Positions 16,301 to 23,041 of a DNA stretch of 37,249 nt are shown here, piece after piece (positions within the stretch are counted from its first letter, which is position 1; each line of letters begins with the position of its first letter). The position numbers and the translations under genes are program-made. Under the pieces are notes generated by a model. The model was not told the origin of the DNA and did no database searches. It saw only the letters and a program-made list of their open reading frames with translations. This DNA is from an uncultured Eubacteriales bacterium (lineage in GTDB: Bacteria > Bacillota > Clostridia > Lachnospirales > Lachnospiraceae). The DNA lies in the NCBI GenBank assembly GCA_900314525.1, contig OMVN01000021.1, positions 1 through 37,249 of the forward strand. Direction: 5' to 3'.

Positions 16301-19013
16301 TAACAATAATCTCTGTTACGGCGACAGTGTATGGGAAGCCATAAAGAGTTACTGCGAAAGCAAGGGTTATACGGCAGAAAGCGGTTATGAACCAGAGGAG
16401 CCTGCTAAAGTAAAGAAAGATAATCAGGATTCGGATCCAACTAACGATTGGCAGTGGATGGGATGGTATATGATACCAGATCCTGAGTATGGAACAGAGG
16501 CAGGAAAATATTCAGAGACATCAGATGTAACATTTAGTGATTCATTAACGGTTCGTATTTTTGCGGTATGGAAACCACCTCAGTGTGAGATTATTTTCAT
16601 AGATCCTAGCGGAATTAATGAAAATCATGTAATGAAGTATGATAAGTACTCATATGTTTCACCATCAGATTTATACGATGGAAATCAGCTAACACCTCCA
16701 GTAATTGCAAACACATTGGAAGGTACGACTGCTAAGTATGTATTTGATGGATGGTATTATGATAGAAATTACAGTGTAAAATATGATACGTCCAGAAAAA
16801 TAGACAGGACACCTAACGAGTTATATGCAAAGTGGCTACTTACTGGAAAGATTCGATATAATGTAGTACTTTACAACAATAAAGGGGAAAAAATCGGTTA
16901 CGAGATTGTAGAAGTCTCAGCAGCAGGAACTTATGATGTTATAGGTTTGACGGATATAGATGGTAATGAGTATACTGGCGCAACCAAGAGGGTTTATGTT
17001 GATGCAGATCTTATTAAGGAAGAAGTGACAGCATACCTGGCAGAGGATGTATGGGTATATCAGGTTTACTGCATATGTGAAGATGGAGATGTGCAAAGCC
17101 AGATTACAGGTGCATACTATGGTACCACATACGAGGAAAAATACATAACAGCACCAACTATAGATGGATACATGTTTACAGGATATTCTAATAAAGGTGA
17201 TGGAGGAAGAATGCATCAGTCATATCAGATGATAAAAAAATCAGATGATTATAAGTCGACTGGTACAGGATATGTAGATACACCACAGGTATATTTCTAC
17301 TATAAAAAAATAAAAAATATACCGGTAAAAATAGAGTACTACAAAGAGAATGACAATGGTACATATGATAAGGATGAATCAGCTACTGTTAACATTACTT
17401 CAGATGCTGGTGTTACTAAAGATTTTATGAATTATGATGATGGAAGTGGAAATATCACTAATTATGCACCCGATGATAAATACGCAGGTTATTACATGGC
17501 GGTTGCACCAATAGATTTACAGAAAACCATTTCATCAGATTCTGCTAAAAATGTTATTGGAGTTTATTACAGATATAAATATGGAACTGTAACATTTGAA
17601 AACAGAGATACCAACTATCAGATGTACCTCGCAGAAGATGATTCATCAATTACCATGGTTACAGAAAAAGTTAAGTACAATGATCAGGTTGATAAGCCAT
17701 TCGTATACGGAAAAAATCGAAGGGGTACTAGATACAGTCCTATTTGGTATACAGAGGATGATAAGGAGTTTGATTTTACATCTAAGATTACAAGTGATGT
17801 AAAATTGCATGCAGTATGGAGTCAAATCCCTGATCCAAGTTATACCCTTGATATAGAGGGAATTGCAAAAAATGTATCATATAACGGACAGGAGCAATTC
17901 TTGATTCAGGGAATAGATAATATAGAAGAGGCAATCCCTAAATTTGAATTGAAATATCATTCAACCTCCATATTTGGTACTATAAATGGTGATGTCGATA
18001 AAAAGAGTTTCGATTGGAAACAGGTTGATGGAAATAAAAACTATATTGATTTTACTTACGAAGGGAATTATACGGCAAATGGCGTAAGTGTAGAGATTAA
18101 ACTGGAAGGACAGTACAGACTAAAGGGAATGGCAGGAGAACCGATTAAAGGAATTGACTCAGGAAAGTATTATGGGGAAATTGTATTAACTAAGGCTACG
18201 AATAGGTATTTCAATCGGGATTATGATTTGCTGCAACAAAAAGCAATAGAGATAGTTTCTGATCCGGGTTATCTAAACATAAACCCAGTGCCTCTTGCTA
18301 TAGGAACAGATAATTATACTTGCGAATATGATGGAACAGAGCACACAAAGAAATCGGGATGGGTAAATATTAATAATACAGGAACTGAACCTCTTGAGAC
18401 TGATATGACAAGCAAAAATCTTTTAGGCTCTGATGTAATGAATTATGAAATAACAGGAATAAGAATTGATGCTGGAACAGTAGACAATAATATTACAATA
18501 AACAATATTATGGGTGACAGAAATGGGACATTAACTGATGTTTCTAAAAACTATATTATATCTTACGATGTAGGAAAAATAACTGTCACTAAGTCGACGG
18601 CAGATTGGATACCAGATGTAGAGATAACCAGTGTAGATACCAAGGTTGATGGAAACTACCATGGAATAAGCATTAAAGATAAGAATCCGAATCAGAAAAA
18701 TATATATTTCATATCTTATGATTCAGATGTTTATGAATATATACGAAATCCAAAATTCAAGGATCCAGGTTACTATGAGATGGAAGTAGTAGTAGCTAAT
18801 CCAAACTATATAAAGACAGCTACAGTAAAACTGGATAAGGATAACAAAAATATACATGTATATATTTACAGTGATGATATCACCCCGGCAGGATTTTTCT
18901 TTAACGGGTTGCCATATATTATACTAGTAGCATTTGGACTTATTATGATGGGAATCAGGATAAGATTAAAGAAGAAGAAAACCCCTCTGGGTTCTGGAAA
19001 TGAGGTGATGTAA
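13344..19013 (+). CDS. giant cell-surface adhesin with InlB-type and Ig-like repeats, probable pilus-associated protein
   Basis: A 1889-residue secreted, membrane-anchored protein. A signal peptide (residues 1-33, charged MSEKKIRR start, hydrophobic core, cut after LNA) is followed by a beta-rich domain (about 40-185) and a BIG_2-like Ig domain (about 190-281, with VTWRSSDPTKATVDASG). A YTVNHYLEDP MucBP-like unit lies near 491. Repeated InlB/Listeria-Bacteroides-type units are marked by GW/GY motifs near 330, 633, 1038, 1133, 1276 and 1466 and end in AVW or AKW. MBG-like units with YNGQ or YDGTEHT lie near 1513 and 1662. The C-terminus has ITPAG (1846-1850), a transmembrane helix and KKKK. 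ITPAG resembles the pilin VAPTG but has Ala for Thr. By position it corresponds to Cpa of streptococcal FCT loci. No thioester-domain signature was found. The ligand is unknown. Confidence 0.82.
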   Translation: MSEKKIRRIISVFLVLAMVFSIFAGMDIVPLNAGDKDNSGSLANCRVEYTDDKVIYTNNTGVVKVTVTAGKDVFPDGTKMELKDTDKNEVIDKANLQITESDEEYRLKNAIGVDINFIDPNGTVTEPEQSKVQVEIELIKDELNGEVTDILHVVNDKAVKVTEGVKVTDNKADFVTESFSTYIIATKIGEQYKIDSNGCEYVAKGETLQLRLQSSQTTDANPNPKVVTEGVTWRSSDPTKATVDASGLVTGVENSENHVINIIATYKGRDYIRTLAVIFKHYKLNIYSQSNGYLSGTDLNNSYSLVGVQDVIEDQVPVEPVHKDYVNMLFVGWYGFNDSNNNNIPDSDEIDISPENKYDFKDETIKSDTNICAVYTDLNTCIVNIEYVAVYGEEKTIKLAPTYRIETFLDNEGIFYRPVPIPDFNNRNEENYIILADDSEQKYLNAKENSSCHISLDRDMYTINLSLTADEIRNNGTLSFKVVFTGTEAKYTVNHYLEDPIDPDHPSERTYTKEYVEEKQSIVHTYTDAEPITDAYPVSAELVDLFREFEPGKVVDVEVANPTGTVVDIYYKRKSYTLSFASTGDSVITSKVLEFRAPITVNTDQADENFGAIRLKQSDGATIDIDPPKREGYQFKGWQFTYMEHGVEIEMDAPDKMRGHDIKATAVWEANQMVDYTIVYWQQKAVVKSDDMEKYPVDTNTYNSLIENYNYADSKVVTKGAKIGSKTSDLIAELEADTSDSGIKNKYPDTGKITYIYESSVGNSGELKIDGSTTINVFYNREIITYNVNWSGVSITDDVSHLNKYTGLEGAAIQDYYPGFEFDTRYIWRYRERGKTTDTTNTLLSAFVDVENNTNFTVESRTQYYSKVVHFIENKDGTFSLKSEVALSAAPPRGTSSFSITNKFNGYTAKGYRIVSWKNEKSQSDYENDYRTPNTETSSGCSTQISGSKTVGAYESIQVYHYRDSGYRIDMYTGKSVGTSTMIETYNNNLCYGDSVWEAIKSYCESKGYTAESGYEPEEPAKVKKDNQDSDPTNDWQWMGWYMIPDPEYGTEAGKYSETSDVTFSDSLTVRIFAVWKPPQCEIIFIDPSGINENHVMKYDKYSYVSPSDLYDGNQLTPPVIANTLEGTTAKYVFDGWYYDRNYSVKYDTSRKIDRTPNELYAKWLLTGKIRYNVVLYNNKGEKIGYEIVEVSAAGTYDVIGLTDIDGNEYTGATKRVYVDADLIKEEVTAYLAEDVWVYQVYCICEDGDVQSQITGAYYGTTYEEKYITAPTIDGYMFTGYSNKGDGGRMHQSYQMIKKSDDYKSTGTGYVDTPQVYFYYKKIKNIPVKIEYYKENDNGTYDKDESATVNITSDAGVTKDFMNYDDGSGNITNYAPDDKYAGYYMAVAPIDLQKTISSDSAKNVIGVYYRYKYGTVTFENRDTNYQMYLAEDDSSITMVTEKVKYNDQVDKPFVYGKNRRGTRYSPIWYTEDDKEFDFTSKITSDVKLHAVWSQIPDPSYTLDIEGIAKNVSYNGQEQFLIQGIDNIEEAIPKFELKYHSTSIFGTINGDVDKKSFDWKQVDGNKNYIDFTYEGNYTANGVSVEIKLEGQYRLKGMAGEPIKGIDSGKYYGEIVLTKATNRYFNRDYDLLQQKAIEIVSDPGYLNINPVPLAIGTDNYTCEYDGTEHTKKSGWVNINNTGTEPLETDMTSKNLLGSDVMNYEITGIRIDAGTVDNNITINNIMGDRNGTLTDVSKNYIISYDVGKITVTKSTADWIPDVEITSVDTKVDGNYHGISIKDKNPNQKNIYFISYDSDVYEYIRNPKFKDPGYYEMEVVVANPNYIKTATVKLDKDNKNIHVYIYSDDITPAGFFFNGLPYIILVAFGLIMMGIRIRLKKKKTPLGSGNEVM

Positions 19014-19014
19014 A

Positions 19015-19515
19015 TTGGCAGAGAAAAAAGAATATATAAAATCATTTATAATACGATTGATAGTATTCATTTTTATCATGCTGATAATGTTTACACAGAT
19101 TTTTGGCTTTTATGCCATACAGAACAATGAGATGCAGCCAAAACTGATGGCTGGAGATCTGACACTGTTTTACAGAATTGGAAGCAAATACAGAAGTTCC
19201 AATGTGGTAGTTTACAAGGCGAAAGGAAAGAAGCATGTAGGAAGAATAATTGCTGTACCTGGAGATACTGTTGAAATTACAAAAGATGGAAAGCTCATCA
19301 TAAATGGCAGTACAGTTATAGAGACAGAGATTTATTACACTACGACTGCCTATGATGGAGATGAAGTAGAGTATCCTGTAAAACTTAAGAAAAACCAATA
19401 TTTTATATTAGGCGATTACAGGGAAGGGGCAAAAGACAGCAGATATTTTGGGCCAGTGTCGAAGAAAAATATATTAGGGGAGGTGATTACTGCCATAAGA
19501 CGTGGAAACTTATAA
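19015..19515 (+). CDS. SipA-like signal peptidase homologue lacking the catalytic dyad
   Basis: A 166-residue type I signal peptidase-fold protein with one N-terminal transmembrane segment (about 10-32). Box B, normally SMxPTL, reads EMQPKL, so the nucleophile serine is Glu39. Box D, normally with Lys-Arg before the hydrophobic and PGD stretch, reads HVGRIIAVPGD, so the general-base lysine is Gly76. The framework motifs GD at 47-48 and GDYREGAKDSRYFGPV at 133-148 are kept. Streptococcus pyogenes SipA of the FCT pilus locus has also lost both residues and is needed for pilus polymerisation. A TTG start follows GAGGTG (19002-19007), one base after the adhesin stop, so translation is probably coupled. 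A peptidase function is unlikely; an assembly role is inferred. Confidence 0.85.
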   Translation: MAEKKEYIKSFIIRLIVFIFIMLIMFTQIFGFYAIQNNEMQPKLMAGDLTLFYRIGSKYRSSNVVVYKAKGKKHVGRIIAVPGDTVEITKDGKLIINGSTVIETEIYYTTTAYDGDEVEYPVKLKKNQYFILGDYREGAKDSRYFGPVSKKNILGEVITAIRRGNL

Positions 19516-19543
19516 AAATATGAATTGAAAAGGAGAGATAGTT

Positions 19544-20815
19544 ATGAAAAAAATAAGAATATCTAAAAAAATAGCAACTATATTAACAGCAACAGCCCTT
19601 ATTACCTCTACGTTTGCAATGACAGCATTTGCAGCTCCAGCAGATGAGAAGGGTGTAACAACAGGGGATGCTCTTACATCTATTTCATTTACAAAAGATC
19701 TTAAGTTAGTAGACGAAGATTCTTCATTTACACCAACAACGCCTAATGTAAAATTTGCATATACATTAGCACCAGCAGCAGATGCTGATGTGACAGGAGT
19801 TGTCAAGGCAGAAAAGAAATCAGATGATACAGTGGTTCAGGCGGGAGTGAAGAAAGGTATTGTAGAAGCAATAAAGACACAGCCTGGAAATGCGGAATTT
19901 TCACCTGCAGATGTGGCAACAAATAAAGTTGTTTCAAAGACAATGACTATTGAATTTGATGCTTCTAAATTTACTGCAGCAGGTATTTATAGATATGTTC
20001 TTACAGAGGGAGATCCAGATAATTCAAATGTATCAAAGACAGATAAACAGACAAGATATATCGATGTATATGTTACAGATAAAGATAATGATGGAACTCC
20101 AGAAATAACAGGTACAGTTGTTACAAAACCTGGTACATCAGGAAAAGTGTTAAAGACAGATGGTTTCACAGATGATTATGATGAATACACAGAAGATCCT
20201 GTAGATAAGACTTTATCAAAGACTGGGGAAGGAACAGCTGATTCAGGAGTTAGTACATATAATACATATGACTTAAAAGTAAGTAAAGAGGTTAAAGGCG
20301 ATTTAGGAGATAAGACATATAAATTCAACTTCAATACTACATTTACAACTACAGATGAAACTGCAAATAATCAGGGGATTATTTTATCAAGCTTTCTTAA
20401 TGGTACAGGTGAAGCAGCACCTATAGCTTTTGATGCTAGCAAAACAATTGTTTTTAATTCAAAATTAAAACATGGTGAATATGTTATCATCAAAGGAATA
20501 CCTGCAGACAATGTTTCATATACTGTAGATGAAGCAAAACATGAAGTTGATTCATATGTTGTAACAGCAAAGGCATTCGCAGACGCTGATGCTTCTCTTG
20601 CAGATACAACACTTAAAGACTCATCAGATGGTAAGATAACTGCCTCTCTTAAAATAAATAAAAAAGCTGGCAAGAATGAAGTAGATTTTACAAATACATT
20701 AGATAATGTTGCACCAACAGGTCTCGTGTTAAAACTTATGCCATACGTAATAATGGTAGTATTTGCAGCAGTTATGGAATACATCTTCTTAGGCAGAAGA
20801 AAAGAGATTAAATAA
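19544..20815 (+). CDS. Spy0128/FctA-like major pilin
   Basis: A 423-residue secreted pilin. The signal peptide (1-30) ends in TAFA before APADEKG. Domain 1 (about 44-240) and domain 2 (about 241-386) both have the pattern of FctA Ig-like modules. Lys51 in SFTKDL, Glu155 in YVLTEGD and Asn240 in TYNTYD are candidates for one intramolecular isopeptide bond. Lys248 in LKVSKEV, Glu330 in YTVDEA and Asn384 in DFTN are candidates for the second. The sorting signal is VAPTG (389-393), followed by a hydrophobic helix and GRRKEIK. The motif resembles EVPTG of Spy0128 rather than LPXTG. It starts after AAAGGAGAGA. Downstream lies a stem-loop and then the sortase. Domain assignments are by eye; bond partners are inferred. 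Confidence 0.85.
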   Translation: MKKIRISKKIATILTATALITSTFAMTAFAAPADEKGVTTGDALTSISFTKDLKLVDEDSSFTPTTPNVKFAYTLAPAADADVTGVVKAEKKSDDTVVQAGVKKGIVEAIKTQPGNAEFSPADVATNKVVSKTMTIEFDASKFTAAGIYRYVLTEGDPDNSNVSKTDKQTRYIDVYVTDKDNDGTPEITGTVVTKPGTSGKVLKTDGFTDDYDEYTEDPVDKTLSKTGEGTADSGVSTYNTYDLKVSKEVKGDLGDKTYKFNFNTTFTTTDETANNQGIILSSFLNGTGEAAPIAFDASKTIVFNSKLKHGEYVIIKGIPADNVSYTVDEAKHEVDSYVVTAKAFADADASLADTTLKDSSDGKITASLKINKKAGKNEVDFTNTLDNVAPTGLVLKLMPYVIMVVFAAVMEYIFLGRRKEIK

Positions 20816-20824
20816 ATAGCCATA

Positions 20825-20860
20825 AATTTGCGAGACACGCCAAAGCGTGTTTCGCAAATT
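20825..20860 (+). promoter_or_regulatory. stem-loop between pilin and sortase genes
   Basis: AATTTGCGAGACACGC (20825-20840) pairs with GCGTGTTTCGCAAATT (20845-20860) over 16 bp, with one G-U pair and a CAAA loop. There is no T-run. It could partly stop transcription or protect the pilin mRNA 3' end, giving more pilin than sortase. Confidence 0.7.
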
Positions 20861-20915
20861 AATAAATCAGAAATGCTTAGCAATTTAATTTTAATAAAGA
20901 GAGGAGATGACAAAA

Positions 20916-22205
20916 ATGGGACTTAATGTTGGAGTTAAAATTGCAAAAGCTGGAAACAGAATTATGGCTTTTATTGCAGCAATTTTAGTAATTGTCTCAT
21001 TGTCATATGGTTCATATTCCCTGTGGGATGCATATATGACATATAAAGGCGCATTTTTGTCGGAAGAACTCCTTAAATATAAGCCTGTTGAAAATGGCAC
21101 GGGATACAATCCTACGCTATTGGATTTGAAAAATGTAAATAAGGAGACGGTGGCATGGATAACCGTAGATAATACGCATATTGATTATCCGGTGCTAAGA
21201 GCCAAGGATAATGCAAAATATGTAAATACAGATATTTATGAAAATTTTTCCCTTTCAGGATCAATATTTTTGTCTTATGAGAATAGTCCGGATTTCTCAG
21301 ATTCATACAATTTGCTTTTTGGCCATCATATGGCGAATGGTGGAATGTTTGGAGATGTTGCCAAATTCACCAAAAGGGATTTCTTTGAGAAACATCGCAA
21401 GGGAATGCTTTTTACCGAAAATGAAACATATGATATTGAATTTTTTGCCATTATGAATACAGTGGCATATGATTATACGGTATATTATCCAGGTAAATTT
21501 AAGACAAATGGAGATACACCGGAACTTCTGTCATATATAAAAGACAAATCTATGATTTTTGAAGATTGTGGTTTTCAGGGTGATTATAAAATCATAGCGT
21601 TATCTACTTGTGAGGATGCGACAACAAATGGAAGAACAGTTTTGTTTGGAAAGATGATTAAGAAGAACTATGTTGACGACAAACTTGGCAAGGGTGATGA
21701 TGATACAAAGACTTTAGTGGTAGAAAAAGTTCAGAAGAAAAATGATATGAATAAAGCCGAAGAGGAATTCCACTGGGCATTATTTAATCTTATCTGTATG
21801 ATTATTACCATAGTTATTTATGTAATAATGTTTATCAACAGACATAAAATTATTCAAAGCATTAAAGATAATATAAAAGAAGAGAAAGATGATAATAAAC
21901 AGAGAGAAGATGAAACAGTAGAAACAGAGGAAATGACTGCAACAGAATATGTGGATGATGAGAGAGAGAAGAGATTAAAACATATTGAAAAATATGAGAA
22001 ATTCTTAAGGAAAAAACGTAAAATAATGATTCTACAGATTTTTGCAGGAGCATTTGTTTCAGTTGCCTCTATCGTTACGTTTATACTTACAGAGAATATA
22101 TTCGAACCAATGATATTATTTGATAAGTGGTCACTTCTTATGTTTATACTCCTGATTATTAATGGAGTTATATATCTTTCAAAAGGAAAAAGAAGAATAA
22201 AATAA
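20916..22205 (+). CDS. class B sortase with C-terminal membrane extension, probable pilin polymerase
   Basis: A 429-residue membrane sortase. After an N-terminal transmembrane helix (about 15-38) comes a class B core. It includes AWITVDNTHIDYPVL, the catalytic His137 in LLFGHHMANGGMFGD, Cys232 in ALSTCEDATTNGRT, and Arg240. Core class B sortases end near here. This one continues with a transmembrane helix (about 285-308), a charged coiled-coil-like region (about 310-368) and two more hydrophobic segments (about 371-391 and 404-420). It probably joins the VAPTG pilin subunits and perhaps the adhesin. The ATG at 20916 is preferred because the GAGGAG ribosome binding site (20901-20906) touches the in-frame ATG at 20907. 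A terminator follows at 22211-22242. Confidence 0.85.
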   Translation: MGLNVGVKIAKAGNRIMAFIAAILVIVSLSYGSYSLWDAYMTYKGAFLSEELLKYKPVENGTGYNPTLLDLKNVNKETVAWITVDNTHIDYPVLRAKDNAKYVNTDIYENFSLSGSIFLSYENSPDFSDSYNLLFGHHMANGGMFGDVAKFTKRDFFEKHRKGMLFTENETYDIEFFAIMNTVAYDYTVYYPGKFKTNGDTPELLSYIKDKSMIFEDCGFQGDYKIIALSTCEDATTNGRTVLFGKMIKKNYVDDKLGKGDDDTKTLVVEKVQKKNDMNKAEEEFHWALFNLICMIITIVIYVIMFINRHKIIQSIKDNIKEEKDDNKQREDETVETEEMTATEYVDDEREKRLKHIEKYEKFLRKKRKIMILQIFAGAFVSVASIVTFILTENIFEPMILFDKWSLLMFILLIINGVIYLSKGKRRIK

Positions 22206-22210
22206 ACATA

Positions 22211-22242
22211 CCCCGCATTTGTACGATGCGGGGTTGATTTTT
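22211..22242 (+). terminator. terminator of the pilus operon
   Basis: CCCCGCAT (22211-22218) pairs perfectly with ATGCGGGG (22226-22233) around a 7-base loop. The T-rich TTGATTTTT follows. The interrupted T-run suggests good but perhaps incomplete termination, which would let some transcript reach the SipW-type gene. Confidence 0.75.
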
Positions 22243-22300
22243 GCCTGTAGAATGTATAAACTGTACATACATTGATAAAACTAGGAGAAATTTGATATAG

Positions 22301-22738
22301 ATGACAAGTAAAATAAAAAGAGTTATTTTGATTATAATTGCAGCCCTTGCCTTTGTAATGATTGTAGGATATTTGACTGGTTACAGATATTATGCAATTG
22401 AAACAGGAAGTATGGAAAAGAAGTATCCAGTTGGTTCTCTTACTATAGTAAAGAAAATGCCTGGAGATAAGATTAAGAAAAATGATGTTATAACATTCAG
22501 AACAGGGAATAAGGCAATAGTCACCCATCGTGCCATAAATATTAATTATGAAGAGAAGAGTATTGAAACAAAAGGAGATGCAAATAACACTCCAGATAGT
22601 TCTAAAACAAATTTTAAGAATGTAATAGGCAAAGTAGTAATAGACATTCCATATGCTGGGTATATAATTATGTATTTTTCTACGGTGGTTGGAAAATTGA
22701 CATTACTACTGGCTATAATAATATGGGTTATAGCATGA
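22301..22738 (+). CDS. SipW-type (ER-like) signal peptidase I
   Basis: A 145-residue membrane peptidase with transmembrane segments near residues 8-28 and 118-144. ETGSMEKKYPVGSL carries the nucleophile Ser37. IVTHRAI carries His76 in place of the lysine of bacterial-type enzymes, and KGDANNTPD holds the aspartates (93 and 99) of box E. This Ser-His form is that of SipW and archaeal/ER peptidases, and all key residues are present. It lies 95 nt after the sortase, beyond a terminator, with TAGGAGAA (22282-22289) before the ATG. In Bacillus, SipW processes the matrix protein TasA. Here the neighbouring pilin or adhesin are plausible substrates, but this is inference. The 46-residue ORF downstream may be co-transcribed. 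Confidence 0.85.
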   Translation: MTSKIKRVILIIIAALAFVMIVGYLTGYRYYAIETGSMEKKYPVGSLTIVKKMPGDKIKKNDVITFRTGNKAIVTHRAININYEEKSIETKGDANNTPDSSKTNFKNVIGKVVIDIPYAGYIIMYFSTVVGKLTLLLAIIIWVIA

Positions 22739-22788
22739 TTGGACATTGATATATAATTGAAATATGAAAATTTGAAAAGAGAGACATA

Positions 22789-22929
22789 ATGATAAAGAAA
22801 ATAATAGCATTTGTTATGGTATTTATTGCGGCAATATTTTTGCTTGGTGCTATATATATGTTTAAAACCGATAAGGGAAGAAAATATAAAAATACCCTTG
22901 ACAAGTCAGAAACCCTTATGATATTATGA
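22789..22929 (+). CDS. small single-span membrane protein, unknown
   Basis: A 46-residue [23 protein letters not shown] begins it, giving one hydrophobic helix (about 4-24), then a positively charged tail with [20 protein letters not shown] (22774-22782) lies 6 nt before the ATG. It is not recognised. The 50-nt gap to the SipW-type gene suggests the same transcript. Its last ten codons also contain the rpoB promoter, so part of its sequence is constrained by another function. It might equally be a remnant of a longer protein or a non-functional ORF. Confidence 0.45.
   Translation: MIKKIIAFVMVFIAAIFLLGAIYMFKTDKGRKYKNTLDKSETLMIL
22898..22927 (+). promoter_or_regulatory. promoter of rpoB-rpoC
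   Basis: Consensus TTGACA (22898-22903), 18-bp spacer, TATTAT (22922-22927) with an extended -10 TG at 22919-22920. It overlaps the end of the 46-residue ORF. Transcription would start near 22934, giving a leader of about 108 nt with a small GCACA/TGTGC hairpin at its start. Confidence 0.78.
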
Positions 22930-23041
22930 AAACTGCACATTTGTGCGAAGTGGGCTTATTATGCCTAAAAACAGATACCTAATAGGAATAGATACTCCAA
23001 CTATTCTTATATTATTAAAGATGCAAGGGGTGAATGTCGCG

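Noticed and set aside
22234-22260. Promoter for the SipW-type gene
   Set aside because: TTGATT and TATAAA are only 15 bp apart, and the first box lies in the terminator T-run. Too weak to call.
21854-22528. Minus-strand frame over the sortase end and SipW-type gene (224 codons)
   Set aside because: It is Ser/Tyr/Phe-rich, as expected from the reverse complement of A-rich genes, and has no ribosome binding site.
13000-22900. Pilus locus as a transposon, prophage or integrative island
   Set aside because: No transposase, integrase, tRNA or flanking direct repeat was seen. Horizontal origin remains possible but is not shown by the sequence.
22941-23041. N-terminal extension of rpoB to the first in-frame start at 22943
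   Set aside because: The added residues resemble no RpoB, and a proper ribosome binding site precedes the ATG at 23042.
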